Shown: in pieces, positions 1 to 5,220 of the stretch
Position numbering within the stretch: position 1 is the stretch's first letter
How the letters are laid out: each line of letters opens with the position of its first letter
Assembly (NCBI GenBank): GCA_947293975.1
Contig: CAMYPV010000073.1
Span: 1 to 5,220 of the forward strand
DNA length: 5,220 bases
DNA from: an uncultured Ezakiella sp.
GTDB lineage: Bacteria > Bacillota > Clostridia > Tissierellales > Peptoniphilaceae
Reading direction: 5' to 3'
Notes under the pieces: model-generated
The model's input: the letters and a program-made list of their open reading frames with translations, nothing else
The model's database searches: none
Told to the model about the DNA's origin: nothing
Position numbers and translations under genes: made by a program

Positions 1-142
1 TTTGTGCTTGCCCAGCCCTTGAATGTATAGCCTTCTTTTGTAGGTGCATTAGGTTCAGTTATTGAATTGCCCGTTGTACTTACAACTTTTTCACTCTTAC
101 CATCATCATAAGCGCCGCCGTTTGCATCAAACGTTACTGCCT
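1..142 (-). repeat. InlB B-type repeat 2, cut by window edge
   Basis: Residues about 1001-1047 read VTFDANGGAYDDG, then a PTKEGYTFKGWAS motif, the classic form of the repeat. It aligns with repeat 1 at FDANGG and at the F-x-GW closing motif. The unit continues beyond position 1, and more copies may follow. Confidence 0.8.
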
Positions 143-3100
143 TTTCATCAGTATAGATTGCGTAAACTACTAAGTGTTTTTCGACAGGAGTGGTAGCACT
201 GAACACTTGATTTTTAGGCAAGTTGTTGAAAGCATCTGTGCTTACTACTGCTTGATTACCTAAAGCCGTCTTACCTTCTTCTGTTACCCAACCGATAAAT
301 GTTTTTCCATCTAGTGTTGGTGCTTCTGGGAATTTGTCGCCAGTGTTATCTTCAACATTTGCGCCTTCAAATCCACTTGGCTTATAGCCTTCTTCACCGT
401 AGAAATTTACATTATCTGGAACAATCTTAACAGCTTTTTTGCCTTCTTTAAGATCTCCACCGTTAGCATCGAACAATACTCTCGCCCTTACTCTTGTTTC
501 CAAAAAATCAGATGGTAATGATGAACCGTCAGATGCAGTAGAAACAAACTTCATGTCCTTTAATAAAGTTAGTTTTGTTTCAGTCTTATCATCTGAATGA
601 TATGGAAGCATCTTGTTTAAATCAAAAGTATAAGCGTATCCCCTATAAGTCTTTTCGTTTCCTGTAAATTGCGGATCAAATACATTTTCCCTTTTAATGG
701 TTACATTAGTATGATTATCCGCAGTAAGATTTCCCTTATCGTCATAGTCATCGGATGCTGCTTCTACCTTTCCAAAGAGTTTTTGAGGTCCTTCGTAAAG
801 TGTCCTTACCTTACCACCGTCATATCTTGTATATCCGACAATTTGTTCGGTAGGTGTGTTGAATTTACCATTATCTGCTGGTAATACTCTAGGATCTTTG
901 TAGAAATCATCTACAGTATTATCTACATAGTCATTTGTAAATAAAACTTGATATGGTGTGTAAAGCGACTTATTGATTGAAAGAACTGCCTTTTTGTCGG
1001 AGTGGTCTGTCCATGTCAGATATTTAACCGCTTCTTGTGAATGATCAATCTTGATGTATTTGAAAGAAGATGTCTTGTCGTCAAGCAGGTCACCCTTATC
1101 ATCGTAGGCTTCAACAATAATATCTTTGCCTGGCTCTAACTTTGTAGTATCAATATAGAAATTACCACCACTTGCTAAAATGGATCTATTAGCGGCACCT
1201 GTTAAAACCGTATCATTGTCTTCGTATTGCCATGTAGTAAGAATTAATTTTGTTGGTTTAGTAAATACCAATTCTTTTTGCGCAGATTCACCTTTTAAAG
1301 TGTACTTTAGCTTAAAAGACGCTCCTCTTGGTAAACCTGTGTAAAGGTGCATGTTGATATTTCTATCTTTTTGTAAAGTGAGTGTTGCTGCTCCGTCGTT
1401 TAGCTTACTTCCGTTACTCATAATAAGGAAGTTCATTGGTTCATTGTAGCTTGGAGTATATGGCATGTAGATTTTTAATTTTTGTCCACTCTTTACAGTA
1501 GCACCTTCTCTAAGACCAATCTTGAAAATTCCATCGGCAATTTCATTAAAGTAATCCACTGCACTCTTACCACTATTGTAGCCGTTGTAGTAGCCTTGAG
1601 GTTTTCTAAGCATACCTTGTTCGCCACCAACTTTTAGCATAATTTGTTTGTTCTTTGCATTAGCTCCTGCGTCGATTATAAATGACTCACCTTCTTGAAC
1701 AACAAAATCATTTTCAAAAGGCTTTTCATACACTGCCCAGCCATTTGGATTAGGGTTAGTCCAACCAGACATCATTGTATAGTTTAGTTTTCTCGTTTTA
1801 TTTCCACCGCTTAGCGCATCTCTGCCAGCAAATGTGTCTTCAAATTTAGATTTATCTACAACATAGTCGATAGCTGTGATATAGAAACCTGAAAGCATAG
1901 TATATTGGTCGTGTTGAGGTATGGTAACAACTTTCACGCCATCATTTTTCTTTGCAACTTCTTTTTTAAAGTCTTCTGTTCCAATGACCAAATATGCAAG
2001 CTCATTACCCTGTGCATCTTTAGTTACATTAATTTGTTCTTTTTTTATTCCGAAATTTTTACTATATGGAGAGACAACTCTACCGTCTGTTAGAACCTTT
2101 ACATAAGCCACATAGTCATCGTCGCCCTTTTCTTCTATTAAATAGTTCAAAAGATTTGCATCAAAAACTTGTGTAAACGCGATAGGCTCATCACCTACTG
2201 TTGGCGACTTAGCCGTTCCTGCTCTTTGACCCATGTATTGAGTTCTAATTATACCTCTGTTTGAAACATCGCTAAACTCATCTGGATTAGCAATAAATTC
2301 TGACATAAAGAATTCTTGGTTAGTAGCACTGTTGCTGTCAGATTGTGAACCACCTTTAATAAATAGGTTATTTACCTTGTCTAAAAGAGAGACAGATGTT
2401 GTTTTAGTATAAGTTGAGTAGTCCATAGATGTTCCCTTAGGAGCATAGGCATAAACTTTTTTATAATCACCGTCTGTAATTCTCATTTGAATAATATAGT
2501 TATCCTTAGGTAGGTTTTCAAGTGTAATGCCATCTTTTAATACTAAGTTAATCGGTAAGTTTTTTCTATTGTTGGTTCTGTCGCCTGATGCCTTGCCTAA
2601 ATCAAAGCCTCTGCCTACAGTTCCTTTGAGTGGATCGAAAGGATATTTTGTTTCGCCGTCTCTACCTATAACATAAGAGTTGCTAAAGTCAATATACTTA
2701 TCGAGGTCGCCAAAATTGATAATTGCACGATACCATACAGCAGAAACCGCTTGAGATTTTTCCTTATACACCAAACGAATAACATATCTTCCGTTGGCAT
2801 TGATAAACATTCCGTCGTAGTCGATATCATTCATTTCGAGAGGGTCTGATCCCGATACTCTTACCAAACTTTGATTGTCTTCAACTTTCCAACGGCTCTT
2901 ATCTTTAATTCTATTGTCCCAGTTTGCCTTCTTATAATATGTTGGACTTGTGCTTGTATCAACTTTTTTCCCGCCTGACGCCATAGCACGTATTGCACTG
3001 TCCACGCGTTGAGCGGCTGGGCTTGCGCCTGATGCCCAAATTGGAACAGTGTTTAAAGCTGGCACTGTCAACATTGCTGTTGCAATTGAAATTGTCAATG

Positions 3101-3143
3101 CTTTGCTTAATTTAACTTTGATATTGTTTTTAAATTCTTTCAT
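1..3143 (-). CDS. Large secreted/surface protein with InlB-type repeats, C-terminus missing
   Basis: The frame is open from ATG at 3141-3143 to the left edge, 1047 codons with no stop. The start is supported by GGAG at 3149-3152, five bases upstream, and by the N-terminus: a basic stretch (KNNIKVKLSK), a hydrophobic core at about residues 15-34 and an Ala-Ser-Gly cleavage region near residues 37-40, a standard Sec signal peptide. Residues from about 40 to 885 match no family I can name; they are rich in Asp, Lys, Asn, Tyr and Gly, as in extracellular beta-sandwich proteins, and lack further long hydrophobic segments. From about residue 888 come InlB B-type (Listeria-Bacteroides) repeats with FDANGG openings and GY/TF-x-GW closings. 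Such repeats are known from adhesins and internalin-like proteins, so attachment to host or matrix is an inference. The anchor (LPXTG, SLH or other) would lie outside the window. Probably transcribed alone from the promoter at 3407-3435. Confidence 0.88.
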   Translation of the reverse strand, partial: MKEFKNNIKVKLSKALTISIATAMLTVPALNTVPIWASGASPAAQRVDSAIRAMASGGKKVDTSTSPTYYKKANWDNRIKDKSRWKVEDNQSLVRVSGSDPLEMNDIDYDGMFINANGRYVIRLVYKEKSQAVSAVWYRAIINFGDLDKYIDFSNSYVIGRDGETKYPFDPLKGTVGRGFDLGKASGDRTNNRKNLPINLVLKDGITLENLPKDNYIIQMRITDGDYKKVYAYAPKGTSMDYSTYTKTTSVSLLDKVNNLFIKGGSQSDSNSATNQEFFMSEFIANPDEFSDVSNRGIIRTQYMGQRAGTAKSPTVGDEPIAFTQVFDANLLNYLIEEKGDDDYVAYVKVLTDGRVVSPYSKNFGIKKEQINVTKDAQGNELAYLVIGTEDFKKEVAKKNDGVKVVTIPQHDQYTMLSGFYITAIDYVVDKSKFEDTFAGRDALSGGNKTRKLNYTMMSGWTNPNPNGWAVYEKPFENDFVVQEGESFIIDAGANAKNKQIMLKVGGEQGMLRKPQGYYNGYNSGKSAVDYFNEIADGIFKIGLREGATVKSGQKLKIYMPYTPSYNEPMNFLIMSNGSKLNDGAATLTLQKDRNINMHLYTGLPRGASFKLKYTLKGESAQKELVFTKPTKLILTTWQYEDNDTVLTGAANRSILASGGNFYIDTTKLEPGKDIIVEAYDDKGDLLDDKTSSFKYIKIDHSQEAVKYLTWTDHSDKKAVLSINKSLYTPYQVLFTNDYVDNTVDDFYKDPRVLPADNGKFNTPTEQIVGYTRYDGGKVRTLYEGPQKLFGKVEAASDDYDDKGNLTADNHTNVTIKRENVFDPQFTGNEKTYRGYAYTFDLNKMLPYHSDDKTETKLTLLKDMKFVSTASDGSSLPSDFLETRVRARVLFDANGGDLKEGKKAVKIVPDNVNFYGEEGYKPSGFEGANVEDNTGDKFPEAPTLDGKTFIGWVTEEGKTALGNQAVVSTDAFNNLPKNQVFSATTPVEKHLVVYAIYTDEKAVTFDANGGAYDDGKSEKVVSTTGNSITEPNAPTKEGYTFKGWAST
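143..482 (-). repeat. InlB B-type repeat 1 in the surface protein
   Basis: Residues about 888-1000 begin with VLFDANGGDLKEG and carry a TLDGKTFIGW motif around residue 952, the pattern of the Listeria-Bacteroides repeat (Flg_new family). A tail of about 40 residues ending in LVVYAIYTDEK leads into the next copy. The start-to-start distance to repeat 2 is 114 residues, longer than the roughly 70-residue unit usual for this family, because of an insertion or long linker after the GW motif. Confidence 0.75.
3024..3143 (-). other. Sec signal peptide of the surface protein
   Basis: Residues 1 to about 40 have a lysine-rich n-region, a hydrophobic core (ALTISIATAMLTVPAL) and a small-residue c-region (WASGASP). 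Cleavage after Ala37 or after Ala40 would both fit the A-x-A-like rule; the exact site cannot be fixed by eye. No lipobox cysteine is present, so this is not a lipoprotein signal. Confidence 0.82.
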
Positions 3144-3148
3144 ACTTT

Positions 3149-3155
3149 CTCCTTT
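3149..3155 (-). promoter_or_regulatory. Ribosome binding site of the surface protein gene
   Basis: The minus strand reads AAAAGGAGAAAGTATG; GGAG ends five bases before the ATG at 3143. It decides the start of the surface protein. The flanking leader is almost all purines, so little structure should block it. Confidence 0.8.
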
Positions 3156-3197
3156 TTTCTTTTTTATATATTTTCCTTTATATCATTTTTAGTCAAG

Positions 3198-3227
3198 TCA
3201 GGTTTTGCCATCACGTTTTTTCTTCAT
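3198..3227 (-). CDS. Tiny leader ORF B, 9 codons (MKKKRDGKT)
   Basis: ATG at 3225-3227 is preceded at five bases by a full AAAGGAGG (3233-3240), a better Shine-Dalgarno than that of the large gene downstream. The frame stops at TGA after nine codons, 54 bases before the surface protein ATG. The peptide is strongly basic. It resembles no known attenuator peptide (no run of one regulatory amino acid beyond three lysines). It could be a translated leader peptide, a translation-coupling device, or the remnant of a lost gene start. Both the start signal and the stop are plain in the sequence; expression is inference. Confidence 0.4.
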   Translation of the reverse strand: MKKKRDGKT

Positions 3228-3242
3228 ATTTTCCTCCTTTAA

Positions 3243-3323
3243 TTAATATGTATTTTTGGACAGCAAAATACGGGGTGCTTGCGGCATCCCTGTTGTTTTG
3301 AATTTTAATGAAGTCTTGTTCAT
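3243..3323 (-). CDS. Tiny leader ORF A, 26 codons
   Basis: ATG at 3321-3323 follows AGGAG (3330-3334) with a six-base spacer. The 26-residue product starts MNKTSLKFKTTGMPQAP and ends RILLSKNTY; it is basic, has no membrane segment and no signal peptide, and I do not recognise it. Its TAA stop (3243-3245) lies two bases before the AAAGGAGG of leader ORF B, a spacing typical of translationally coupled ORFs. The second half of the ORF is built from two adjacent stem-loops (3250-3290), so ribosomes on this ORF would melt them. An 11-codon ORF (MTNIKNYRRAK, 3320-3355) overlaps its start as ATGA but has only a poor ribosome site. Codon-level conservation in relatives would be needed to call it a real gene. 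Confidence 0.4.
   Translation of the reverse strand: MNKTSLKFKTTGMPQAPRILLSKNTY
3250..3290 (-). other. Two adjacent stem-loops in the mRNA leader
   Basis: In transcript order the first hairpin has 7-bp arms GGGATGC and GCACCCC (3284-3290 and 3272-3278, one G-T wobble) around a CGCAA loop. The second follows with no gap: GTATTTT and AAAATAC (3265-3271 and 3250-3256) around an eight-base loop. The first is followed by GTATTTTG, a short and interrupted T-run, so it is at best a weak intrinsic terminator. Both lie inside leader ORF A and end just before the ribosome site of leader ORF B. An attenuator or structured leader is possible; it could also serve as a weak terminator for read-through from the reductase gene. 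Confidence 0.45.
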
Positions 3324-3392
3324 TTTGCTCTCCTGTAATTTTTGATATTAGTCATTTTTTTCTTTACAATTGTTCGCATAATATCATTATTC

Positions 3393-3413
3393 TTACAATT
3401 AATTTCATTGTAA
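3393..3413. promoter_or_regulatory. Perfect inverted repeat over the promoter -10/+1, possible operator
   Basis: TTACAAT (3393-3399) and ATTGTAA (3407-3413) are perfect 7-bp arms around a 7-base spacer. One arm coincides with the -10 element and the other with the expected start and early transcribed region, a position where a bound repressor would block transcription. The half-site centres are 14 bases apart. No specific regulator can be named. In DNA this AT-rich, chance is a real alternative. Confidence 0.35.
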
Positions 3414-3435
3414 CATTAGAAGTATATACATTCAA
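3407..3435 (-). promoter_or_regulatory. Extended -10 sigma-A promoter for the surface protein gene
   Basis: On the minus strand, TTGAAT (3430-3435) and TACAAT (3407-3412) are separated by exactly 17 bases, and the -10 is preceded by TG plus one base, giving an extended -10. Transcription would start near position 3400, leaving a leader of about 257 nt before the surface protein ATG. The spacer contains the 8-bp palindrome GTATATAC (3422-3429). This promoter would uncouple the surface gene from the reductase gene upstream. Confidence 0.68.
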
Positions 3436-3459
3436 TATATTTTTGGATAATTTAATCTA

Positions 3460-3469
3460 ATTGTAACAT
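3460..3469 (-). repeat. Upstream copy of ATGTTACAAT, possible second promoter -10
   Basis: The ten bases ATGTTACAAT on the minus strand occur here and again at 3407-3416, 53 bases apart. Here too they form an extended -10 (TG, one base, TACAAT), just past the reductase stop codon. No convincing -35 is found at 16-18 bases, so promoter activity is less likely than for the downstream copy. TACAAT/ATTGTA also occurs at 3365-3370 and 3394-3399. Confidence 0.3.
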
Positions 3470-3476
3470 AACTCGC

Positions 3477-3995
3477 CTATATTTCACGTCTGTATTCAAT
3501 GTATTTGTAATGTATTCCGATTTCAAAATGCTCTTCGCTTTCGGCGACGATTTTAAATCCGTGGTCTTCTGGATTGCCGATGCCTGCGTCCGCTTCGAAT
3601 GTTTCGGTGGTTCGCGTCAGCAATATGCGTGTGATGTATGGCATTAGTTTTTTGACGAGATTTGCGCCGCCAACAAGATATCCACTTGGATCGTTTAAGA
3701 GCGTTTCTCTAAATTCGTCAAGTGAGTTTATGACTCTGTCCGCGCCCGGCACTTCGCTTTTTCGCGTAAGGACTGTTATGTGTCTACCTTCAAGTGGCCC
3801 CATATCGTCAAAGGTCTTTCTGCCGCAGTAGAGGTTTTTGCCCATGGTTATGCTTTTGTAATTTGCCAAATCCCCCGGTATGTGAAAGAGCATTTTGCCG
3901 TTTAATCCGATGTTGTAGTTGGCGTCTGTCGCCATTATGAGGGTTATTCCTTCTGTGTCTTTTTGTTGAAAGAAGCTATGCTGTCTATGTTCCAT
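3477..3995 (-). CDS. folA: Dihydrofolate reductase
   Basis: Reduces dihydrofolate to tetrahydrofolate with NADPH in the cytoplasm, supplying one-carbon carriers for thymidylate and purine synthesis. Family marks, in order: strand A ITLIMATDANYNIG (17-30); the Met20-type loop and substrate site LFHIPGDL (36-43) with the catalytic acid Asp42; the NADPH-binding GRKTF (58-62); the folate-contacting Arg71 in PLEGR; VGGA (108-111); LLTR plus FEAD near the C-terminus; and a closing YKYIEYRR. From Ile17 the length is 156 residues, close to the family norm of about 160. Oddities: the usual Trp of the LPWxxPxDL motif is Phe37, and the usual Phe four residues after the catalytic acid is Tyr46. The ATG at 3995 has AGAGGA nine bases upstream and overlaps the transporter gene by 52 bases, adding a 16-residue extension. 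ATG 3935 (Met21) would cut into strand A and has a poorly spaced AAGGA. Confidence 0.86.
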   Translation of the reverse strand: MEHRQHSFFQQKDTEGITLIMATDANYNIGLNGKMLFHIPGDLANYKSITMGKNLYCGRKTFDDMGPLEGRHITVLTRKSEVPGADRVINSLDEFRETLLNDPSGYLVGGANLVKKLMPYITRILLTRTTETFEADAGIGNPEDHGFKIVAESEEHFEIGIHYKYIEYRREI

Positions 3996-5026
3996 TTTTT
4001 GTCATCCTCTCTTTGTAGTATTTTTTGCGCTTCGATTAAGATTTCGTCTTTGTCGTACAATTCGTCAAGCGAGATTGCGAGCGTTACATAGTTTTCGTTT
4101 TTCAGCAGCAAGTCATGCACACCCGTTACGCCGTCGATTTTCATCAGCAGGTTTTTGATGCGCATACGCTTTTTGTCGACTATCATCGGCTCGACGTGTA
4201 CTGTGAGGTCGATGTTGGTCTTGCGTTTTAACTCGGATGTGAGCATTTCGATTTCGTCGTGGACTTCAAGCACTGTCAAATCCGGGTCGACCTCTACGTC
4301 CGCCGTTGCAATTACTTGCCCCATCGACTGTCTGTCGACATATATGCCGTAGATATTTGTGATCAGTTTTGAGCGGCTCAAAGTGTTTGTGATGATTTCG
4401 ATGTCCTCACTTTTTGGACTTGGTCCAATTAGCGGCGTTATCGTGTCTTTTAATGTATCCCATGCTTGATAGAGTATAAGTATTGATATTAACAATCCCA
4501 GAGCGCTGTCCATCCACTCGTGTCCTTTAAAGAAGAACGAGCTTATGAGTATGAATGTCGATATGATTATGTCCATCATCGAGTCTTGGCGGTTTGCCCT
4601 AAAAAGCGTCGCCGAGGTTTTCTTGTACGCAAGGTGATTGATGTACACGTAGCCGCATTTAAAGACTATACTTGCAATTAAAAACATCCTTGCAAGCGTG
4701 TCAACCTCTGGAGCCACCGGGTATATAAACTTCTTCACAGACGATATAAAAAACTGCACGCCAACCACCGCAGTAAAGAGCGCAATCAAAAAGCCCGCCA
4801 TGTATTCGGCGCGGCCATGTCCATAAGGATGATCGGAGTCGCCGGGCTTTTTTGAAATCTTTAGCCCAGCATAAGTAACAATGCCCGTAATCGAGTCACA
4901 GGCATTGTTTATACCGTCGGTGAATAATGAAATACTGTTGCCAATTATCCCAAGAATTATCTTTGGAAGGGCAATCAAAATATTTATAACTATTCCTATT
5001 ACGCCGATTTTTTCTCCGCTATTCAT
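3944..5026 (-). CDS. Cation diffusion facilitator (CDF) family metal transporter
   Basis: A membrane antiporter expected to export a divalent metal against protons. Six membrane segments lie near residues 7-28, 31-56, 76-96, 110-130, 150-166 and 173-189. Family marks are SLFTDGINNACDS in segment 2, HPYGHGRAEY (66-75) after it, and RQDSMMD entering segment 5. The transport-site pairs are Asn40/Asp44 and Asp148/Asp152, the N-D/D-D type rather than the H-D/H-D type typical of zinc exporters, which points to manganese or iron more than zinc; this is inference. A cytoplasmic domain (about 206-280) has VEVDPDLTVLEVHDEIE and ends in HVEP as usual. About 80 more residues follow and look like a second, diverged copy of that domain, making 360 residues against about 300 in the short CDF proteins. 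GGAG (5034-5037) stands seven bases before the ATG. The start overlaps the preceding gene by 8 bases and the end overlaps the reductase by 52. Confidence 0.93.
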   Translation of the reverse strand: MNSGEKIGVIGIVINILIALPKIILGIIGNSISLFTDGINNACDSITGIVTYAGLKISKKPGDSDHPYGHGRAEYMAGFLIALFTAVVGVQFFISSVKKFIYPVAPEVDTLARMFLIASIVFKCGYVYINHLAYKKTSATLFRANRQDSMMDIIISTFILISSFFFKGHEWMDSALGLLISILILYQAWDTLKDTITPLIGPSPKSEDIEIITNTLSRSKLITNIYGIYVDRQSMGQVIATADVEVDPDLTVLEVHDEIEMLTSELKRKTNIDLTVHVEPMIVDKKRMRIKNLLMKIDGVTGVHDLLLKNENYVTLAISLDELYDKDEILIEAQKILQREDDKKWNIDSIASFNKKTQKE

Positions 5027-5220
5027 TTTTATTCTCCGATTCTATTTCGTCTTCTTTATCTGCGTTGTCTGCGTTGTCGCCACCGTTTTCGCTGTCCGAG
5101 GAATCTTTAAACGCATTTTCAGCTGGATCGTAGCCATATTCAAGCGCATAAGGGCGATATAGATAGTATTTAACATGGTCGCTTGTTTGAATAAACGCAG
5201 CAGTTGTGTAACTCGAGACG
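5019..5220 (-). CDS. C-terminus of unidentified protein with acidic tail, N-terminus missing
   Basis: An open minus-strand frame enters from the right edge and ends at TAG 5019-5021, giving the last 66 residues of a protein. The first 35 or so (from SSYTTAAFIQTSDHVKYYLY through YALEYGYDP) look like an ordinary folded domain edge rich in Tyr. The last 27 are a low-complexity tail of Asp, Glu, Asn, Ser and Lys with no Cys, His cluster or membrane segment. I do not recognise the family from this fragment. The stop overlaps the transporter start by 8 bases, so the two are probably co-translated and belong to the same operon. The acidic tail might be a disordered cytoplasmic or extracellular extension; which cannot be judged. 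Confidence 0.68.
   Translation of the reverse strand, partial: VSSYTTAAFIQTSDHVKYYLYRPYALEYGYDPAENAFKDSSDSENGGDNADNADKEDEIESENKNE
5061..5078 (-). repeat. 9-bp tandem repeat encoding Asp-Asn-Ala
   Basis: TGCGTTGTC occurs twice back to back on the plus strand, giving DNADNA (then D) in the acidic tail of the partial upstream protein. In-frame repeats of this kind arise by slippage and tolerate length change without breaking the frame. Confidence 0.7.

Noticed and set aside
669..2106. Short plus-strand ORFs at 669-884, 1905-2093 and 1921-2106
   Set aside because: They lie antisense within the continuous minus-strand surface protein frame, lack good ribosome sites and have no recognisable product.
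3150..3196. Possible second promoter TTGACT (minus strand, 3191-3196) inside the leader
   Set aside because: The -35 match is good, but no acceptable -10 lies at 16-18 bases; TATATA is about 20 bases away and the following sequence is simply A-rich.
3272..3290. Strong intrinsic terminator for the reductase operon
   Set aside because: The stem is only 7 bp, the T-run after it is broken on both strands, and it lies 187 bases past the stop and downstream of the next promoter.
3195..3295. Cyclic di-GMP (GEMM-type) riboswitch, suggested by GGCAAAACC and CCGCAAGC
   Set aside because: The elements are in the wrong order and spacing for the GEMM fold, and the paired helices around them are missing.
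3574..5162. Plus-strand ORFs at 3574-3831, 4155-4352 and 4881-5162
   Set aside because: They are antisense shadows of the reductase, the transporter and the partial upstream gene, which have clear family motifs or coupling on the minus strand.
1..5220. CRISPR array, tRNA, insertion sequence or phage attachment site
   Set aside because: No regularly spaced repeats, cloverleaf, transposase motif or terminal inverted repeats were seen on either strand.

Overview
This looks like a low-to-moderate GC Firmicutes chromosome segment. The protein features (a long secreted protein with Listeria/Bacteroides-type repeats, a clostridial-style cation diffusion facilitator with a long cytoplasmic tail) and the AGGAGG-type ribosome binding sites would suit an anaerobic coccus of the Peptoniphilus/Anaerococcus group (Tissierellia). 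That genus-level placement is inference only; there is no rRNA or marker gene here.

Every supported gene reads on the minus strand, so the window runs right to left in transcription order. At the right edge is the C-terminus of an unidentified protein with an acidic tail (5019-5220, partial). It overlaps the start of a cation diffusion facilitator (CDF) metal transporter (3944-5026), whose end overlaps the start of a dihydrofolate reductase (3477-3995). The overlaps suggest one transcription unit and coupled translation.

After the reductase comes a 333-base AT-rich non-ORF-track stretch (3144-3476). It is not empty. It holds a good extended -10 promoter for the next gene (3407-3435), a perfect inverted repeat across its -10 and start region, repeated ATTGTA elements, and a leader of about 257 nt. 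The leader contains two tiny ORFs with strong Shine-Dalgarno sequences (26 and 9 codons), a weaker 11-codon ORF overlapping the first, and two adjacent stem-loops. This leader is the least ordinary part of the window.

The left 60% (1-3143) is one uninterrupted reading frame of at least 1047 codons. It encodes a secreted, probably cell-surface protein with a signal peptide, about 850 residues of unrecognised extracellular sequence, and InlB-type beta repeats running off the left edge.

The metal transporter and reductase are housekeeping-type functions (metal efflux or homeostasis, folate reduction) with no obvious link to the surface protein, which appears to have its own promoter. I saw no tRNA, rRNA, CRISPR array, insertion sequence or attachment site. 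Nothing here convincingly amounts to a new multi-gene system.
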